A stretch of 64,000 nt of DNA from Mesorhizobium_B sp035998495 (GTDB lineage Bacteria > Pseudomonadota > Alphaproteobacteria > Rhizobiales > Rhizobiaceae): assembly GCA_035998495.1 (NCBI GenBank), contig DASYHP010000064.1, forward strand, positions 124,001 to 188,000. Reading direction: 5' to 3'. Below the pieces are notes generated by a model that worked only from the letters and a program-made list of their open reading frames with translations, ran no database searches and was not told the origin of the DNA. Of this stretch, positions 17,618 through 25,990 are shown in pieces. Every line of letters begins with the position of its first letter. Within the stretch, counting starts at the first letter, position 1. Made by a program: the position numbers and the translations under genes.

Positions 17618-18189
17618 CCACCAGCATCGTCAAGACCGAGACGGTCCATTCCGGCTGGACCAAGCTGATGATCGTCACCTTGCGCGACGACCAGGGCAAC
17701 GAGTTCGAGCGCGAGGTGGAGCATCACGGCCGCGCGGCCTCCGTGCTTCCCTATGATCCCGAGCGCAGAACCGTGATGCTGGTGCGGGTGGTCCGCACGC
17801 CGGTGCTGCTCGAAGGCGAGGCTGGCGAAGAAAGCGGCGAGCTGTGGGAAGCGCCCGCCGGCATGATGGAGGAGGACGACCCGGCGGCCACCGTGCGCCG
17901 CGAGGCGATGGAGGAGGCGGGGCTGCGCCTCGGCGAGTTGGAGCCCGTGGTGACAGCCTGGAGCACGCCGGGCGTCTGCACGGAGAAGATCGCGCTCTTT
18001 CTCGCGCCCTACCGCGAAGCCGACCGGGTGTCGGAAGGCGGCGGGCTCGCGCGCGAGAACGAGGGGCTGACGGTCGCCGAAATGCCGCTCGACCGCTTCT
18101 GGGCCATGGCGGAGCGGGGCGAGATCACCGACCTGAAGACCTTCGCGCTCGCCCAAGCGCTGAGGCTGCGCCACCCGGAGCTGTTCTAG
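17614..18189 (+). CDS. NudK-like Nudix hydrolase (putative GDP-mannose/ADP-ribose hydrolase)
   Basis: A 191-residue Nudix protein with a GTG start overlapping the upstream stop by 4 nt. The Nudix box GMMEEDDPAATVRREAMEEAG has the compact spacing seen in E. coli NudK. Flanking regions also match that subfamily: EREVEHHGRAASVLPYDPER, a downstream STPGVCTEKIALFLAPY, and GGGLARENEGLTVAEMPL near the C-terminus, which resembles the NudK GGG..DEDIEVLELP region. NudK cleaves GDP-mannose and related sugar nucleotides. In this setting it may recycle or limit a nucleotide sugar. Substrate identity is inferred from family resemblance only. Confidence 0.85.
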   Translation: MTTSIVKTETVHSGWTKLMIVTLRDDQGNEFEREVEHHGRAASVLPYDPERRTVMLVRVVRTPVLLEGEAGEESGELWEAPAGMMEEDDPAATVRREAMEEAGLRLGELEPVVTAWSTPGVCTEKIALFLAPYREADRVSEGGGLARENEGLTVAEMPLDRFWAMAERGEITDLKTFALAQALRLRHPELF

Positions 18190-18224
18190 CAATAGCTCGG
18201 CATCCGAGACCTCGCGGCACCCCA

Positions 18225-18404
18225 TCTCCCCTTGTGGGAGAAGGTGCCTGGGCAAAGCGAAGGCGGATGAGGGGTGCTGGACGAAGTGAGGCGTTATCGA
18301 GGTTGGCGCCGACCAGCGCTTCGCCGCCTCTGCCGCGCTCCGTCCAGCACCCCTCATCCGTCTCGGCGCTATCGCGCCGATCCACCTTCTCCCACAAGGG
18401 GAGA
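18225..18404. repeat. Long interrupted palindrome (rhizobial-type intergenic element)
   Basis: The outer arms are a perfect 22-nt inverted repeat (18225-18246 and 18383-18404, TCTCCCCTTGTGGGAGAAGG-type). The inner arms are a perfect 20-nt inverted repeat (18264-18283 and 18341-18360, CGGATGAGGGGTGCTGGACG and complement). A further small hairpin lies at 18361-18378. It sits between two convergent genes. The CTCATCC and CTTCTCCC modules resemble the palindromic intergenic repeats dispersed through Rhizobiales genomes (RIME-like). It probably also acts as a bidirectional terminator. Confidence 0.85.
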
Positions 18405-18434
18405 AGGGGGAGCCAAGTCGGCCCCACCCGCGCC

Positions 18435-19343
18435 TCATGGCTTCACCAGCCGAAACGCCGTCCCATCCCATTCTTGGAACGGCTTCGTTCCGCCCTCCAC
18501 CAACTTGAGCCCGGCCCGCCCGGCCCACGCCGAAAGCTCCGCCGCGTCGCGCTCGGGCGTGCCGCGATAGGAAAAGTTGAGGATCGCGAGCGCGCCGCCG
18601 GGCTTCAGCACCCGCGCGGCCTCCGCCACATGCCGCCCGGCCAGATCGCCGCCCGCGGCGACGAGATAGGGAAACACGTCCACCACCAGCACGAGGTCGA
18701 AGCTCGCGTCGCCGAAACCCGCGAGATCGAGCCCGCTGGTTCGCCGGAACTCGGCGTTGGGCAGGTCGGCCGACCGCGTTCGCGCGACCCGCACCATCTC
18801 CTCCGAGATGTCGCAGCCCACCACACGCCCCACGTCCGGCGCAAGCGCGCGGGCCATGCGGCCGATGCCGCAGCCCAGGTCGAGCACGGATTTCCCTTGC
18901 CCGAGCAGGTCCTTGTCGCGCAGCCAGCCGGCGATCTCCGCGGTCGCCGCGTCGAGCCGCGCCGGATCGCCCAGCGAATAGAGCGCCACGCTCGCCTCGG
19001 GCGAAATTCTTGCCGCCGCGTCGAAGCGCGCCGCCAATCGCTCCACCTCCTCGGCGGGCGATCCGCTGGGCGCCTCGTCATGCGGGATGGCGGCGGCCGT
19101 CGCGCGCACCCGCGCCCAAGCCTTCGTGTCCGACGCCGCTTGCCGGGCGAGCCATGCCAGAGCTTCGGCCTCCGCCGCGTCCTTGGCCCTGGCCGCCACC
19201 GCCGCCGCCAGGAACGGTTCCGGCTCCGCATCAGCCGGCGTGAGCACGATGAGCCGCATCTGCGCGATACCGGCCGGGGTTTCGCCGCTGGCCCATTGCC
19301 GCAGCACGTCCACCGCCGTCTCCTGCAACGCCGGCGCGGTCAC
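18435..19343 (-). CDS. Class I SAM-dependent methyltransferase with N-terminal helical extension
   Basis: The GTG at 19343 is preferred because it overlaps the preceding stop as GTGA, like its neighbours; an ATG at 19358 is possible. The product is 302 residues. Residues 1-120 are Ala-rich and helical. The methyltransferase core starts at SVLDLGCGIGRMARAL (motif I), followed by VVGCDISEEMV, FDLVLVVDVFPYL and RVLKPGGALAILNFSYRG. It likely methylates an intermediate or end product of the island. It is the last gene of the right minus-strand arm and is followed by the palindromic element. Confidence 0.85.
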   Translation of the reverse strand: MTAPALQETAVDVLRQWASGETPAGIAQMRLIVLTPADAEPEPFLAAAVAARAKDAAEAEALAWLARQAASDTKAWARVRATAAAIPHDEAPSGSPAEEVERLAARFDAAARISPEASVALYSLGDPARLDAATAEIAGWLRDKDLLGQGKSVLDLGCGIGRMARALAPDVGRVVGCDISEEMVRVARTRSADLPNAEFRRTSGLDLAGFGDASFDLVLVVDVFPYLVAAGGDLAGRHVAEAARVLKPGGALAILNFSYRGTPERDAAELSAWAGRAGLKLVEGGTKPFQEWDGTAFRLVKP

Positions 19344-20362
19344 GGCCGCCGCTCCCATAGCCGCCGGCCGTTCGGCCGGTCCTGCGCGCCCCAGGCATAT
19401 TTGTAGGGTTCTTGCCCGCGCAGGAAGTGGAACTCCGCCAGTCCTTCCCGCTTGGCCTCGGCGATCGCATGGCCGATCAGCAGCGATCCGGGGCTGCCGG
19501 CGGCAAAGCGCGGGTCGAAGCCGCCGATGTAGAAAAAGGCGCGCCGCCCGTCCGCCAGTCCGTAGTGGGCCGCCGCCGCCTCGCCGTCGATGCGAAGCAG
19601 GGTGCAGCGCGCAAGCCCCTGGGCGGCGAGAAGCGGCAGGGTCTCCCGGTGGAAGCCCTGCACCCTGGCGTCGGCCAGCACGCCCGCCTCGCCGCGCCCC
19701 TGCCACCGCGCGGCGTGAAGCCCGAACAGTTCGTCCAGAAACGCATTCGGCTCCGCGCCGGCCTTCACGATCTCAACCGCACCCAGCCGAGCCGCGCGGG
19801 CGCGCTCGTGCCTGAGCCCTGCGAGGCGCTTGGCCGGCACGGCCCCTCCCCAGTCGCCGTCGCTCTCCAGGGCCAGCACGGGACAAAGGCTCTGCTCGTC
19901 CGTCGTTTCGCGGCAGCTTTGCGGGCACGGCAACCGCCAGGCCGCGGCCTCGGGCGGAAGCTCCTCAAAGCTCCAGGCGCTCCAGGAAAAATCCAGCGCC
20001 GCGCGAACCATCGCCGCCGCGACCTCGCCGTCGTCGCCGGGTTCGATCAGCACGTCCAAAAAATCGCTGAGCGAGATGCCGACCGGCATCAGCCGCCCGG
20101 TGTCCGCTTCGAGGTAGAAGGGCGCGAGCCCCACGAGCCGCCCCTCGCGCCGTACCGCGACCGTCGCCAGCCGGCCCGGCGTGAAATGCCGCCACCACGG
20201 AATGAGCCAGGCCGGGCTCTGAAACGGCGTCGCCGCGGGACAGCGCCGCCACAGCGCCCACCATTCCTCCTCGATGGCGGCCAGCCCGGCGGCGCCATTG
20301 ATCACGTCTGTTCGCAGAAGCGCCCCTGGCAAACCCGCTGCCCGCAAGGCTGGAGCGCTCAC
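19340..20362 (-). CDS. BioF2/CelD-like GNAT acyltransferase
   Basis: A 340-residue protein starting at a GTG that overlaps the upstream stop (GTGA). It belongs to the BioF2-like GNAT group (Acetyltransf_6 type). The C-terminal GNAT core contains LHAARWQGRGEAGVLAD, LLRIDGEAAAAHYGLADGRR, FFYIGGFDPRFAAGSPGSLL and FHFLRGQEPYKYAWGA, the usual end of the family. The N-terminal half has EEEWWALWRRCPAATPFQSP. Members acylate amino or hydroxy groups of sugars and lipids. Next to the PIG-L deacetylase it is a candidate to acylate a freed amine, which is inference from position. Confidence 0.82.
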   Translation of the reverse strand: MSAPALRAAGLPGALLRTDVINGAAGLAAIEEEWWALWRRCPAATPFQSPAWLIPWWRHFTPGRLATVAVRREGRLVGLAPFYLEADTGRLMPVGISLSDFLDVLIEPGDDGEVAAAMVRAALDFSWSAWSFEELPPEAAAWRLPCPQSCRETTDEQSLCPVLALESDGDWGGAVPAKRLAGLRHERARAARLGAVEIVKAGAEPNAFLDELFGLHAARWQGRGEAGVLADARVQGFHRETLPLLAAQGLARCTLLRIDGEAAAAHYGLADGRRAFFYIGGFDPRFAAGSPGSLLIGHAIAEAKREGLAEFHFLRGQEPYKYAWGAQDRPNGRRLWERRP

Positions 20363-21420
20363 GCCCGACGCCTCGCCGGCCCCGCCGCGCCGAGTTCCGC
20401 CAGGCGATGGTAGGCGTCGAGATAGGCGTCCACCATGCGCAGGAGAGAAAAGCGCTCCCGCGCGGCGCGCCGGCATTCCTCCGGGTCGAGCGTTTCGGCC
20501 TCGCGCATGGCCCAGGCCATCTCATCCACGTCGCGAACCAGAAAACCCGTTCTGCCGTGCTCGACTACCTCGGGCAGCGCGCCGTTGGGGAACGCCACCA
20601 CCGGCGTGCCGGCGGCCAGCGCCTCCATGGCGACCAGCGAGCTGGTCTCAGCCGCCAGGCTCGGCACCACGAGGCAACGCGCCGCGTTCAGGAACCGCTT
20701 TTTCCGTTCAAAGCCGAGCGGCCCAAGAAAGCGCCGGCGGCCGTCCAGCAAGGGCGCGACCTTCTCGGTGAAATACCGCTCGTGCCACGCGTAGCGATAG
20801 ACCTGCCCGCCGATCACGAGCGGCAGGTCGGCCTTTCGCGCGGCCTGAAGCGCGAGATCGATCCCCTTTTCCGGGCAGATGCGGCCGAGCAGCAGCGCGA
20901 AGTCCCGCTTGGCGTGCCGCCGCGCGAGTTTTTCCACGTCCACCCCGTTGGGGATGGGCGGGTGCAGCGCCGCACCCTCCGGCGCGGTTCGCGCCTGCGC
21001 CTCCGAGACGGGGTGCAGCCAGAGATCCGGGCGGGACGGCTGCAATAGCTCGACCGGGTACCATGGGAGCGGCAGGTGCAGGGTGACGAGCGTCGGCCCA
21101 TCCGCCGGCAGATACTTTTCGTAATCGATGCCATGCAGATGCACGAGATTGACGGCAAAGCGCCGCCGCGCCTCGGCGATCGCCTGGGCGGTGCGCGCCT
21201 GCGCCCGCTCGCGCGAAACATCGTCGAGGGTCCCCAGCTCCGTCGGCACCGCGATCAGCTCGCCGGCGACTTCCGATCCCTGGCAGGCCACGACCAGCGA
21301 GCGGTGGCCGGCGGCCGCCAGCGCCCTGTCGAGCGCCGACAGGACCTGCTCCGCCCCACCCACCGCATCCGGGCCGACAGGGGCCAGCGGATAGGCGACG
21401 TTGAGGACGGTCAGGCTCAT
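20359..21420 (-). CDS. GT4-family glycosyltransferase
   Basis: The ATG at 21420 overlaps the upstream PIG-L stop by 4 nt and gives 353 residues beginning MSLTVLNVAYPLAPVGPDAV. The acceptor-side loop is VGGAEQVLSALDRAL. The nucleotide-binding lobe has LLLGRICPEKGIDLAL, and the EX7E-type site is SLAAETSSLVAMEALAAGTPVV. GT4 is the family of MshA, the enzyme that joins GlcNAc to inositol phosphate in mycothiol synthesis, and of many lipopolysaccharide transferases. Its place beside PIG-L deacetylase and acyltransferase genes makes a glycoside-modification pathway plausible. Confidence 0.86.
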   Translation of the reverse strand: MSLTVLNVAYPLAPVGPDAVGGAEQVLSALDRALAAAGHRSLVVACQGSEVAGELIAVPTELGTLDDVSRERAQARTAQAIAEARRRFAVNLVHLHGIDYEKYLPADGPTLVTLHLPLPWYPVELLQPSRPDLWLHPVSEAQARTAPEGAALHPPIPNGVDVEKLARRHAKRDFALLLGRICPEKGIDLALQAARKADLPLVIGGQVYRYAWHERYFTEKVAPLLDGRRRFLGPLGFERKKRFLNAARCLVVPSLAAETSSLVAMEALAAGTPVVAFPNGALPEVVEHGRTGFLVRDVDEMAWAMREAETLDPEECRRAARERFSLLRMVDAYLDAYHRLAELGAAGPARRRA

Positions 21421-22280
21421 GCGGGTGTTTCCCGGCCGGCCTGGAGGCCGAGCGCCGCGAGGGCGACGCGCGAAAGCGTGAGCCATTCATCTCCCTTCAG
21501 GCCCCAGCCCTTGCTCTCGTAGAGCAGGCGCCCGCCATTCGGCAGCGCGGCGAAATCATGGGCGGGCGCCAAGCGGAACCGCTCCTCGCCCACGGCGAAC
21601 TGCGCGAGCACCTGGGTCTGGCTCCTGTGGGCCGCGAACATCCTTTGCTTGCGCGCGAGGTCTTCTGGTCCCAGCGTCAGCACGAGTTCCGGCTCGTCGC
21701 CTGCGAAGCGCCCCCAGACCGCCCCCTCCGAGCCGAGATGGTAGGACGCCATCTCGATCACGGCGGGTGGCATGCCCCCTCCCCGCGCCACCAGGCGGCA
21801 GGCGGCCCAAACGCCGAACGCCGTGGCGTCGTGGTCGGGGTGCCCGCCCTCGAAAGGATGTGTCAGCACGAAGCGCGGTTTGCGCGTCCCGAACAGCGCA
21901 GCCAGCTTTTTGGCGATGTCGGCTATCCGGCGCGGCGCGTCCTGGTCAGGGATGCCGAGCGACAAAAGCGAAGAGGCGGGGACGCCCACCTCCGACACCG
22001 CCGCCTCCAGCTCCCGCCGCCGCGCCGCGGCATAGTCCTCCGGCGCGGCGAACCCATGCGCGCGGGCGTCGAAGCCGCTACGCGGGCTCCCATCCGTCAC
22101 ATGGACGATGATGCTGTTCCGCATCCGGCGGAGCTGCCCGCCGAAGCCGATCGTCTCGTCGTCTGGGTGCGCGACGACCACCGCCATCTCACCCCCGCCC
22201 GGCCGCGCCTCGCTCGCCTCGGCGAGAAGCCGGGCGAAGCCCGCCAGCTCAGGCGGAAGAGCTGCGGTCGGCGCGCCCAT
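21417..22280 (-). CDS. PIG-L-family N-deacetylase
   Basis: A 287-residue LmbE/PIG-L-like protein. The zinc site is visible: AHPDDE at 37-42 (His and Asp ligands plus catalytic Asp) and HPDHD at 147-151. Members remove acetyl groups from N-acetylglucosaminyl conjugates: GlcNAc-PI in GPI synthesis, GlcNAc-inositol for MshB, and GlcNAc-malate for BshB. It overlaps the downstream GT4 gene by 4 nt, and the inositol-phosphate synthase gene lies upstream in the same arm. The natural substrate may be a GlcNAc-containing glycoside of inositol or another aglycone; this is inference. Confidence 0.88.
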   Translation of the reverse strand: MGAPTAALPPELAGFARLLAEASEARPGGGEMAVVVAHPDDETIGFGGQLRRMRNSIIVHVTDGSPRSGFDARAHGFAAPEDYAAARRRELEAAVSEVGVPASSLLSLGIPDQDAPRRIADIAKKLAALFGTRKPRFVLTHPFEGGHPDHDATAFGVWAACRLVARGGGMPPAVIEMASYHLGSEGAVWGRFAGDEPELVLTLGPEDLARKQRMFAAHRSQTQVLAQFAVGEERFRLAPAHDFAALPNGGRLLYESKGWGLKGDEWLTLSRVALAALGLQAGRETPA

Positions 22281-22286
22281 CGCCCG

Positions 22287-23249
22287 TCATGCCGCGCTGA
22301 GGCGCGAGCCGCCGCCTCCGTCATTGGCGACAAGCTTGGCTTGGCCGGCCGGCCGGCAATGGTCGGCATAGCGCCGGATCATGGCCGCGCAAAACTCCGC
22401 GAACTCTTCCGGCGCTTGCGGCGGGCTTGTGTGATGCGGCTGAAGCCCCCGGTGCTCGGGCGTGAAGCAGAAGGTGACGGTCACGTCGAAGTCGGCCAGC
22501 GCCTCCATCTGGCGGTCGAACCATTCGAGCGCGTTGGGCCGAAAACTGTCGGCCCAGGACAGGCCGGTGCGTAAGCTACGAACGCCGAGCCGCTTCATCC
22601 AGGCAACCGCGTCGTCCAGCCGGTGGTCCTCGAAATGGAACCACTGCACGAGCCCGAGCTCGGGCGTAAGCTTGGCGAATTCTTCGAGCGCGGGCTTCGG
22701 CATGCCGTCCTCGCGCAAGAGGCCCATGTAGAAATGGCGGTAGTAGGACGAGCCTTCCGCCTCGCGGTGACGTGTGGTCGCCCCCCAGGCCCGGGGCAGG
22801 TCATAGAGCGAGTACCAGTGTATCCGCGGCGCGCGGCCGACCAGAAGCTCCGCGGTCCGCTTCAAACCCCACACCTGCACCTCCTCCGCGCCGAAGGTCG
22901 AGATGCCGACCTCGCTCACCCAGATCGGCAGGTCAGGCACGACGGCCCGGATTTCCTCAAGCTTTTGAGGCCATTCGTGGATTTGCCAGAGGTTCCAGTC
23001 GAGCGGAAAGCCATGCACGGCCACCGCGTCGAGGTGATCCAGCACGCCGAAACTTCTCATGCGCTCCATGAATTTCGGGTCGATGGGAGAAATCCCGCCC
23101 AACACCTTGGTGAGATTCGGGATTTCGGCATGGATCGCCTGCGCGGCGAGCTTCGTCATGTTCGCGAAGCGGCTCCAGTCCGGATCGAGTTCGGGATCCC
23201 AATGGGATTTGTTGTTCGGCTCGTTCCAGATCATCGCGGCTTCGATCAT
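22287..23249 (-). CDS. Clan GH-A-like glycoside hydrolase with permuted strand order
   Basis: The ATG at 23249 overlaps the methyltransferase stop by 4 nt and gives 320 residues. The protein begins directly at the acid/base motif IWNEPNN (E10), normally strand 4 of a clan GH-A barrel. The putative nucleophile is E113 in WVSEVGIST (strand 7), and HWYSLYDLPRAWG near 144-156 fits strand 8. After residue ~197 comes LGLVQWFHFEDHR, DDAVAWMKRLGVRSLRTGLSW, FDVTVTFCFTPEHRG and EEFAEFCAAMIRRYA. This is the usual order of strands 1-3 and helix 3 of such barrels, here at the C-terminus. The gene therefore reads as a circularly permuted (beta/alpha)8 hydrolase. The substrate is unknown, but the motifs resemble GH39-like xylosidases. 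Confidence 0.75.
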   Translation of the reverse strand: MIEAAMIWNEPNNKSHWDPELDPDWSRFANMTKLAAQAIHAEIPNLTKVLGGISPIDPKFMERMRSFGVLDHLDAVAVHGFPLDWNLWQIHEWPQKLEEIRAVVPDLPIWVSEVGISTFGAEEVQVWGLKRTAELLVGRAPRIHWYSLYDLPRAWGATTRHREAEGSSYYRHFYMGLLREDGMPKPALEEFAKLTPELGLVQWFHFEDHRLDDAVAWMKRLGVRSLRTGLSWADSFRPNALEWFDRQMEALADFDVTVTFCFTPEHRGLQPHHTSPPQAPEEFAEFCAAMIRRYADHCRPAGQAKLVANDGGGGSRLSAA

Positions 23250-24016
23250 GCCGCACCTCCGTTCTTGCGTGGGCGTGCCGGGTAGACCGCGCGATCCTCG
23301 GTGGGGATGTCGGCGACCCGGCAGATGAACACTTCCTGCTCGGGGTTCGCGGTGATCGAAAAGCCGGCCGAGCGCAGCATGGCTTCGACGCAGGCGCGGT
23401 TGGGCACCCACCAGTTGGTGGGGTCGTCCGAATAGCGGTGCTCGATGAAGTGGAGCTTCGGATAGGCGGGATCGTCGAAGATGCCTCTTTCCGAGAACGG
23501 ATAGTTCTCCTGGACCGCCATGACCTCGGTCGAGCCGCGCTGCATGGATTGAAACACCAGCGTGTCGCGCGCGGCATGCTCGCGGATGAGATCGAGCGCG
23601 AGCAGCGGGTGGCGCAGGTGATAGAGCACCCCCATGAACAGCACGACGTCAAATTTGTCGCCGAGCGCCCCCACGTCATAGACTGAGAGTTTTCGGAACT
23701 CGATCTCGGTTTCCGCCACTTCCGCCGCGAAACGGGCCTGGGCGAGATAGTCCTCGTCGAAGTCGATGCCGAGCACGCGTTCTGCGCCCCGGCGCTTCAT
23801 CTCGATCGAGTAGAAGCCGCCGTTGCAGCCGATGTCGAGCACCGACTTGCCCGAAAGATCCTGCGGGATCGCGTCCGCGAACTTCTTCCACTTCATGTGG
23901 GGATAGTCCCCCAGGAAATGGTCGGGCGCGGTGCGCTCGCCCCCAAGCTCCATATTGTGGAACCAGGGGCCGAGCTCGTCGATCTTTTGGCGGATTTCGG
24001 CTGGCGACCACGGCAT
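23246..24016 (-). CDS. TIGR04290-like SAM-dependent methyltransferase
   Basis: The ATG at 24016 lies 4 bp after the upstream gene's stop and gives 256 residues; in-frame sequence further upstream is unrelated. The N-terminus ELGPWFHNMELGG...TAPDHFLGDYP is a distinctive lead-in that I recall for the TIGR04290 methyltransferase family. SAM motif I is SVLDIGCNGGFYSIEM (58-73), followed by VLGIDFDEDYL and VLFMGVLYHLRHPLLAL. The C-terminal region WVPNRACVEAMLRSAGF is typical of O-methyltransferases of this type. It likely methylates a sugar or inositol group of the island product. Confidence 0.85.
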   Translation of the reverse strand: MPWSPAEIRQKIDELGPWFHNMELGGERTAPDHFLGDYPHMKWKKFADAIPQDLSGKSVLDIGCNGGFYSIEMKRRGAERVLGIDFDEDYLAQARFAAEVAETEIEFRKLSVYDVGALGDKFDVVLFMGVLYHLRHPLLALDLIREHAARDTLVFQSMQRGSTEVMAVQENYPFSERGIFDDPAYPKLHFIEHRYSDDPTNWWVPNRACVEAMLRSAGFSITANPEQEVFICRVADIPTEDRAVYPARPRKNGGAA

Positions 24017-24020
24017 CGGC

Positions 24021-24842
24021 TCAGTCCCTCCTGGCGGCGATCGCCGGGTCGCCGGCGCGTTCGGTGGATCGGTGAAAGGCGACCACGGGCATGGGCGCGG
24101 CGCCTTCCCGCGCTTCTTCCGCCTTTCGCGCGAGAAGCGAGAGCGCGGTGCGGTAGCCGTTGAAGGTGCCGACATCGACATAGTCCGTGCCGACCTTGAC
24201 GCCCACCGCCTCGCCTCCGCGCGCCAGATAGGCGTTGACCAGCGTGCCGAGGAACTCGTCCTGTCGGCCGCGTTCGAGCCACAGCGCATGCAGTTCGTGC
24301 AGCACATGGCCCGGCATCTTGAACGCCCCCCAGATCCAGCGCGACGAGGCGTCCGCCCGCTTCACCTGGATTTCCCGCACATGGCCGCCCGGCGACAGCA
24401 CCACGGCGTCGAAGAACTCGGGATGCTCGACGGGGAACAGCAGGAAGGCGAGCTTATCGTTGGGCAGTGACTGGAAGCCGTCGGCCGGATACCACACCGT
24501 GTCGGGCAGGCCGACCAGCACCGGCTCATCCGACCGCACCAGCGGGGCCGCGCGAAAAATCGCGTCGCACAGGCCCGCGGGCTGCGGCTGCACGACATAG
24601 ACCGCGGCCGCTTCCCCGTAGCCTCCGCCGTAATATTCCAGGATGTCGGACTTTCCCGGCCCGATCACGAAGCAGATCTTCGTCGCGCCGCCGGCTATCA
24701 TGCGGCTCACCAGATATTCGCTCACCGCGCAGGGCCGCTCGACAAGCTGATCCACGCGGCTGCCCACGGGCAACAACTCCTTGGAGAAACCCAGCGGCTG
24801 GATGCGGCTGCCCTTGCCCGCCGCCGGCACGATGCCCAGCAT
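24021..24842 (-). CDS. Sugar-phosphate-type nucleotidyltransferase
   Basis: The ATG at 24842 is one base after the preceding stop and gives 273 residues. The N-terminal signature PAAGKGSRIQPLGFSKELLPVG is the pyrophosphorylase fingerprint (GxGxR and downstream Lys). LVGLPDTVWYPADGF carries the metal-binding Asp, and GTDYVDVGTFNGY is the C-terminal element of the family. It resembles glucose-1-phosphate thymidylyl/uridylyltransferases, but the residues that set base specificity cannot be read safely. Because an inositol-phosphate synthase is encoded three genes upstream, activation of inositol phosphate (as by IPCT enzymes) is an alternative to sugar activation. Confidence 0.85.
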   Translation of the reverse strand: MLGIVPAAGKGSRIQPLGFSKELLPVGSRVDQLVERPCAVSEYLVSRMIAGGATKICFVIGPGKSDILEYYGGGYGEAAAVYVVQPQPAGLCDAIFRAAPLVRSDEPVLVGLPDTVWYPADGFQSLPNDKLAFLLFPVEHPEFFDAVVLSPGGHVREIQVKRADASSRWIWGAFKMPGHVLHELHALWLERGRQDEFLGTLVNAYLARGGEAVGVKVGTDYVDVGTFNGYRTALSLLARKAEEAREGAAPMPVVAFHRSTERAGDPAIAARRD

Positions 24843-24843
24843 G

Positions 24844-25947
24844 CTACGCCTCCTCCCGTTCGGGCATTCTGGCCGATGCGCCCCGGCTTGACGCCTCCAG
24901 GAGCGCGATGAGTTCGTCCGCGCGCCTAGCGGATGTGTGCTCGGCGAGCACGCGTTCCCGCGCGCGGGCGCCGATCCGCTTGAGTTCCTCATCCGGCACG
25001 TCGAGCGCGGCGAGGACGTCCGCCGTGCCCTCCACGGGCAGGATCTCCCGGCCCGGCGCGAAGAATGTTTCCAGGCCCGCCCAGGTGTCGGACAGGATCG
25101 CCGCGCCGCAGGCGGCCGCCTCGAAGAGCCGGCCCGAGGGGCACCAGCCCATTTCGGCCATGGCTTGGCGCGTGACGTTGAGCGTCAGCCTGGAAGAGGC
25201 GTAGAAGCCCGGATGATCCGAGGGCGGCAGGTGCCGCACGAAATGGATGTTGTCCGTCCAGGGGAAATCGGCGGGATACTGCGCGCCGGCGATCACAAAG
25301 CGGGATTGCGGCCTGAGCCGCGCCGGCTCCACAAGGAAGCGCTCGACACCCGCCTGCCGGTCGGCGGCGTAGGTGCCGAGATAGGAGAGGTCGCCGAAGA
25401 ATGCTGCGTCGGGCTTCCCCGGCCGGTGCTGGTCGGGGTCCACATGGCCGTAGAGCGGCGCGGCGCGGCGCGCGCCGAGCGTGTCGCGAAGCTCGTCGAG
25501 CGCCGCCCCGCCGGTGTAGCTCAGCACGAGGTCGAAGCCGGAAAGGCCCTCGGGCGGCAGATAGGGCGCGCCACGGCCTTGCCTGAGCGCGGCCAGCGTC
25601 ACCGGCGTGTCGAGATCGTAGAACACTCTCAGCGCCCTTCCCGCGCCGAGCACGGCCTGCGACGCCGCCACGCCGTCCGGGCAGAAGGAGGTCACGACCG
25701 CCACATCCGCCTCGGCGACCGTGCGCTCGGCCTGCCGCCGCACCTCCTCCCAAGAGGAGTAGAGGATCAGATCCCCGCCGGGCAGCGCGAACAGATCGCG
25801 CGTCTCGCGGTAATAAGGCACGTCGCGCTCGAAGAAGCTCACCTGCCAGCCTTTTCGCGCGAGCGCGCTTATGAGCCCACGCCAGAGCGTGGCATGCCCG
25901 TTCCCCCAGGACGATGACACGGTGAGGCCAAACACCGCCATCCTCAT
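24844..25947 (-). CDS. CgeB-like glycosyltransferase (paralogue 4)
   Basis: The ATG at 25947 has GGGAG seven bases upstream; a longer start at 25983 has none. The product is 367 residues and is closely related to the protein at 7466: both share TVSSSWGNGHAT/SLSSSWGNGHAT near the N-terminus, FFERDVPYY/FLERDVPWY, FYDLDTPVT/FYDIDTPVT and a C-terminal LNVTRQAMAEMGWCPSGRLFE segment. The two genes lie in different arms of the island about 16 kb apart, so this pair looks like a duplication. Donor and acceptor are unknown. Confidence 0.84.
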   Translation of the reverse strand: MRMAVFGLTVSSSWGNGHATLWRGLISALARKGWQVSFFERDVPYYRETRDLFALPGGDLILYSSWEEVRRQAERTVAEADVAVVTSFCPDGVAASQAVLGAGRALRVFYDLDTPVTLAALRQGRGAPYLPPEGLSGFDLVLSYTGGAALDELRDTLGARRAAPLYGHVDPDQHRPGKPDAAFFGDLSYLGTYAADRQAGVERFLVEPARLRPQSRFVIAGAQYPADFPWTDNIHFVRHLPPSDHPGFYASSRLTLNVTRQAMAEMGWCPSGRLFEAAACGAAILSDTWAGLETFFAPGREILPVEGTADVLAALDVPDEELKRIGARARERVLAEHTSARRADELIALLEASSRGASARMPEREEA

Positions 25948-25990
25948 GGGGCGGCTCCCAATGCAATCCTTGAACTCAACCAACGCATCA

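Noticed and set aside
19344..20476. Long in-frame extensions upstream of the methyltransferase and acyltransferase starts
   Set aside because: They overlap preceding genes with Arg/Gly-rich shadow sequence; the GTGA overlaps give consistent starts at 19343 and 20362.
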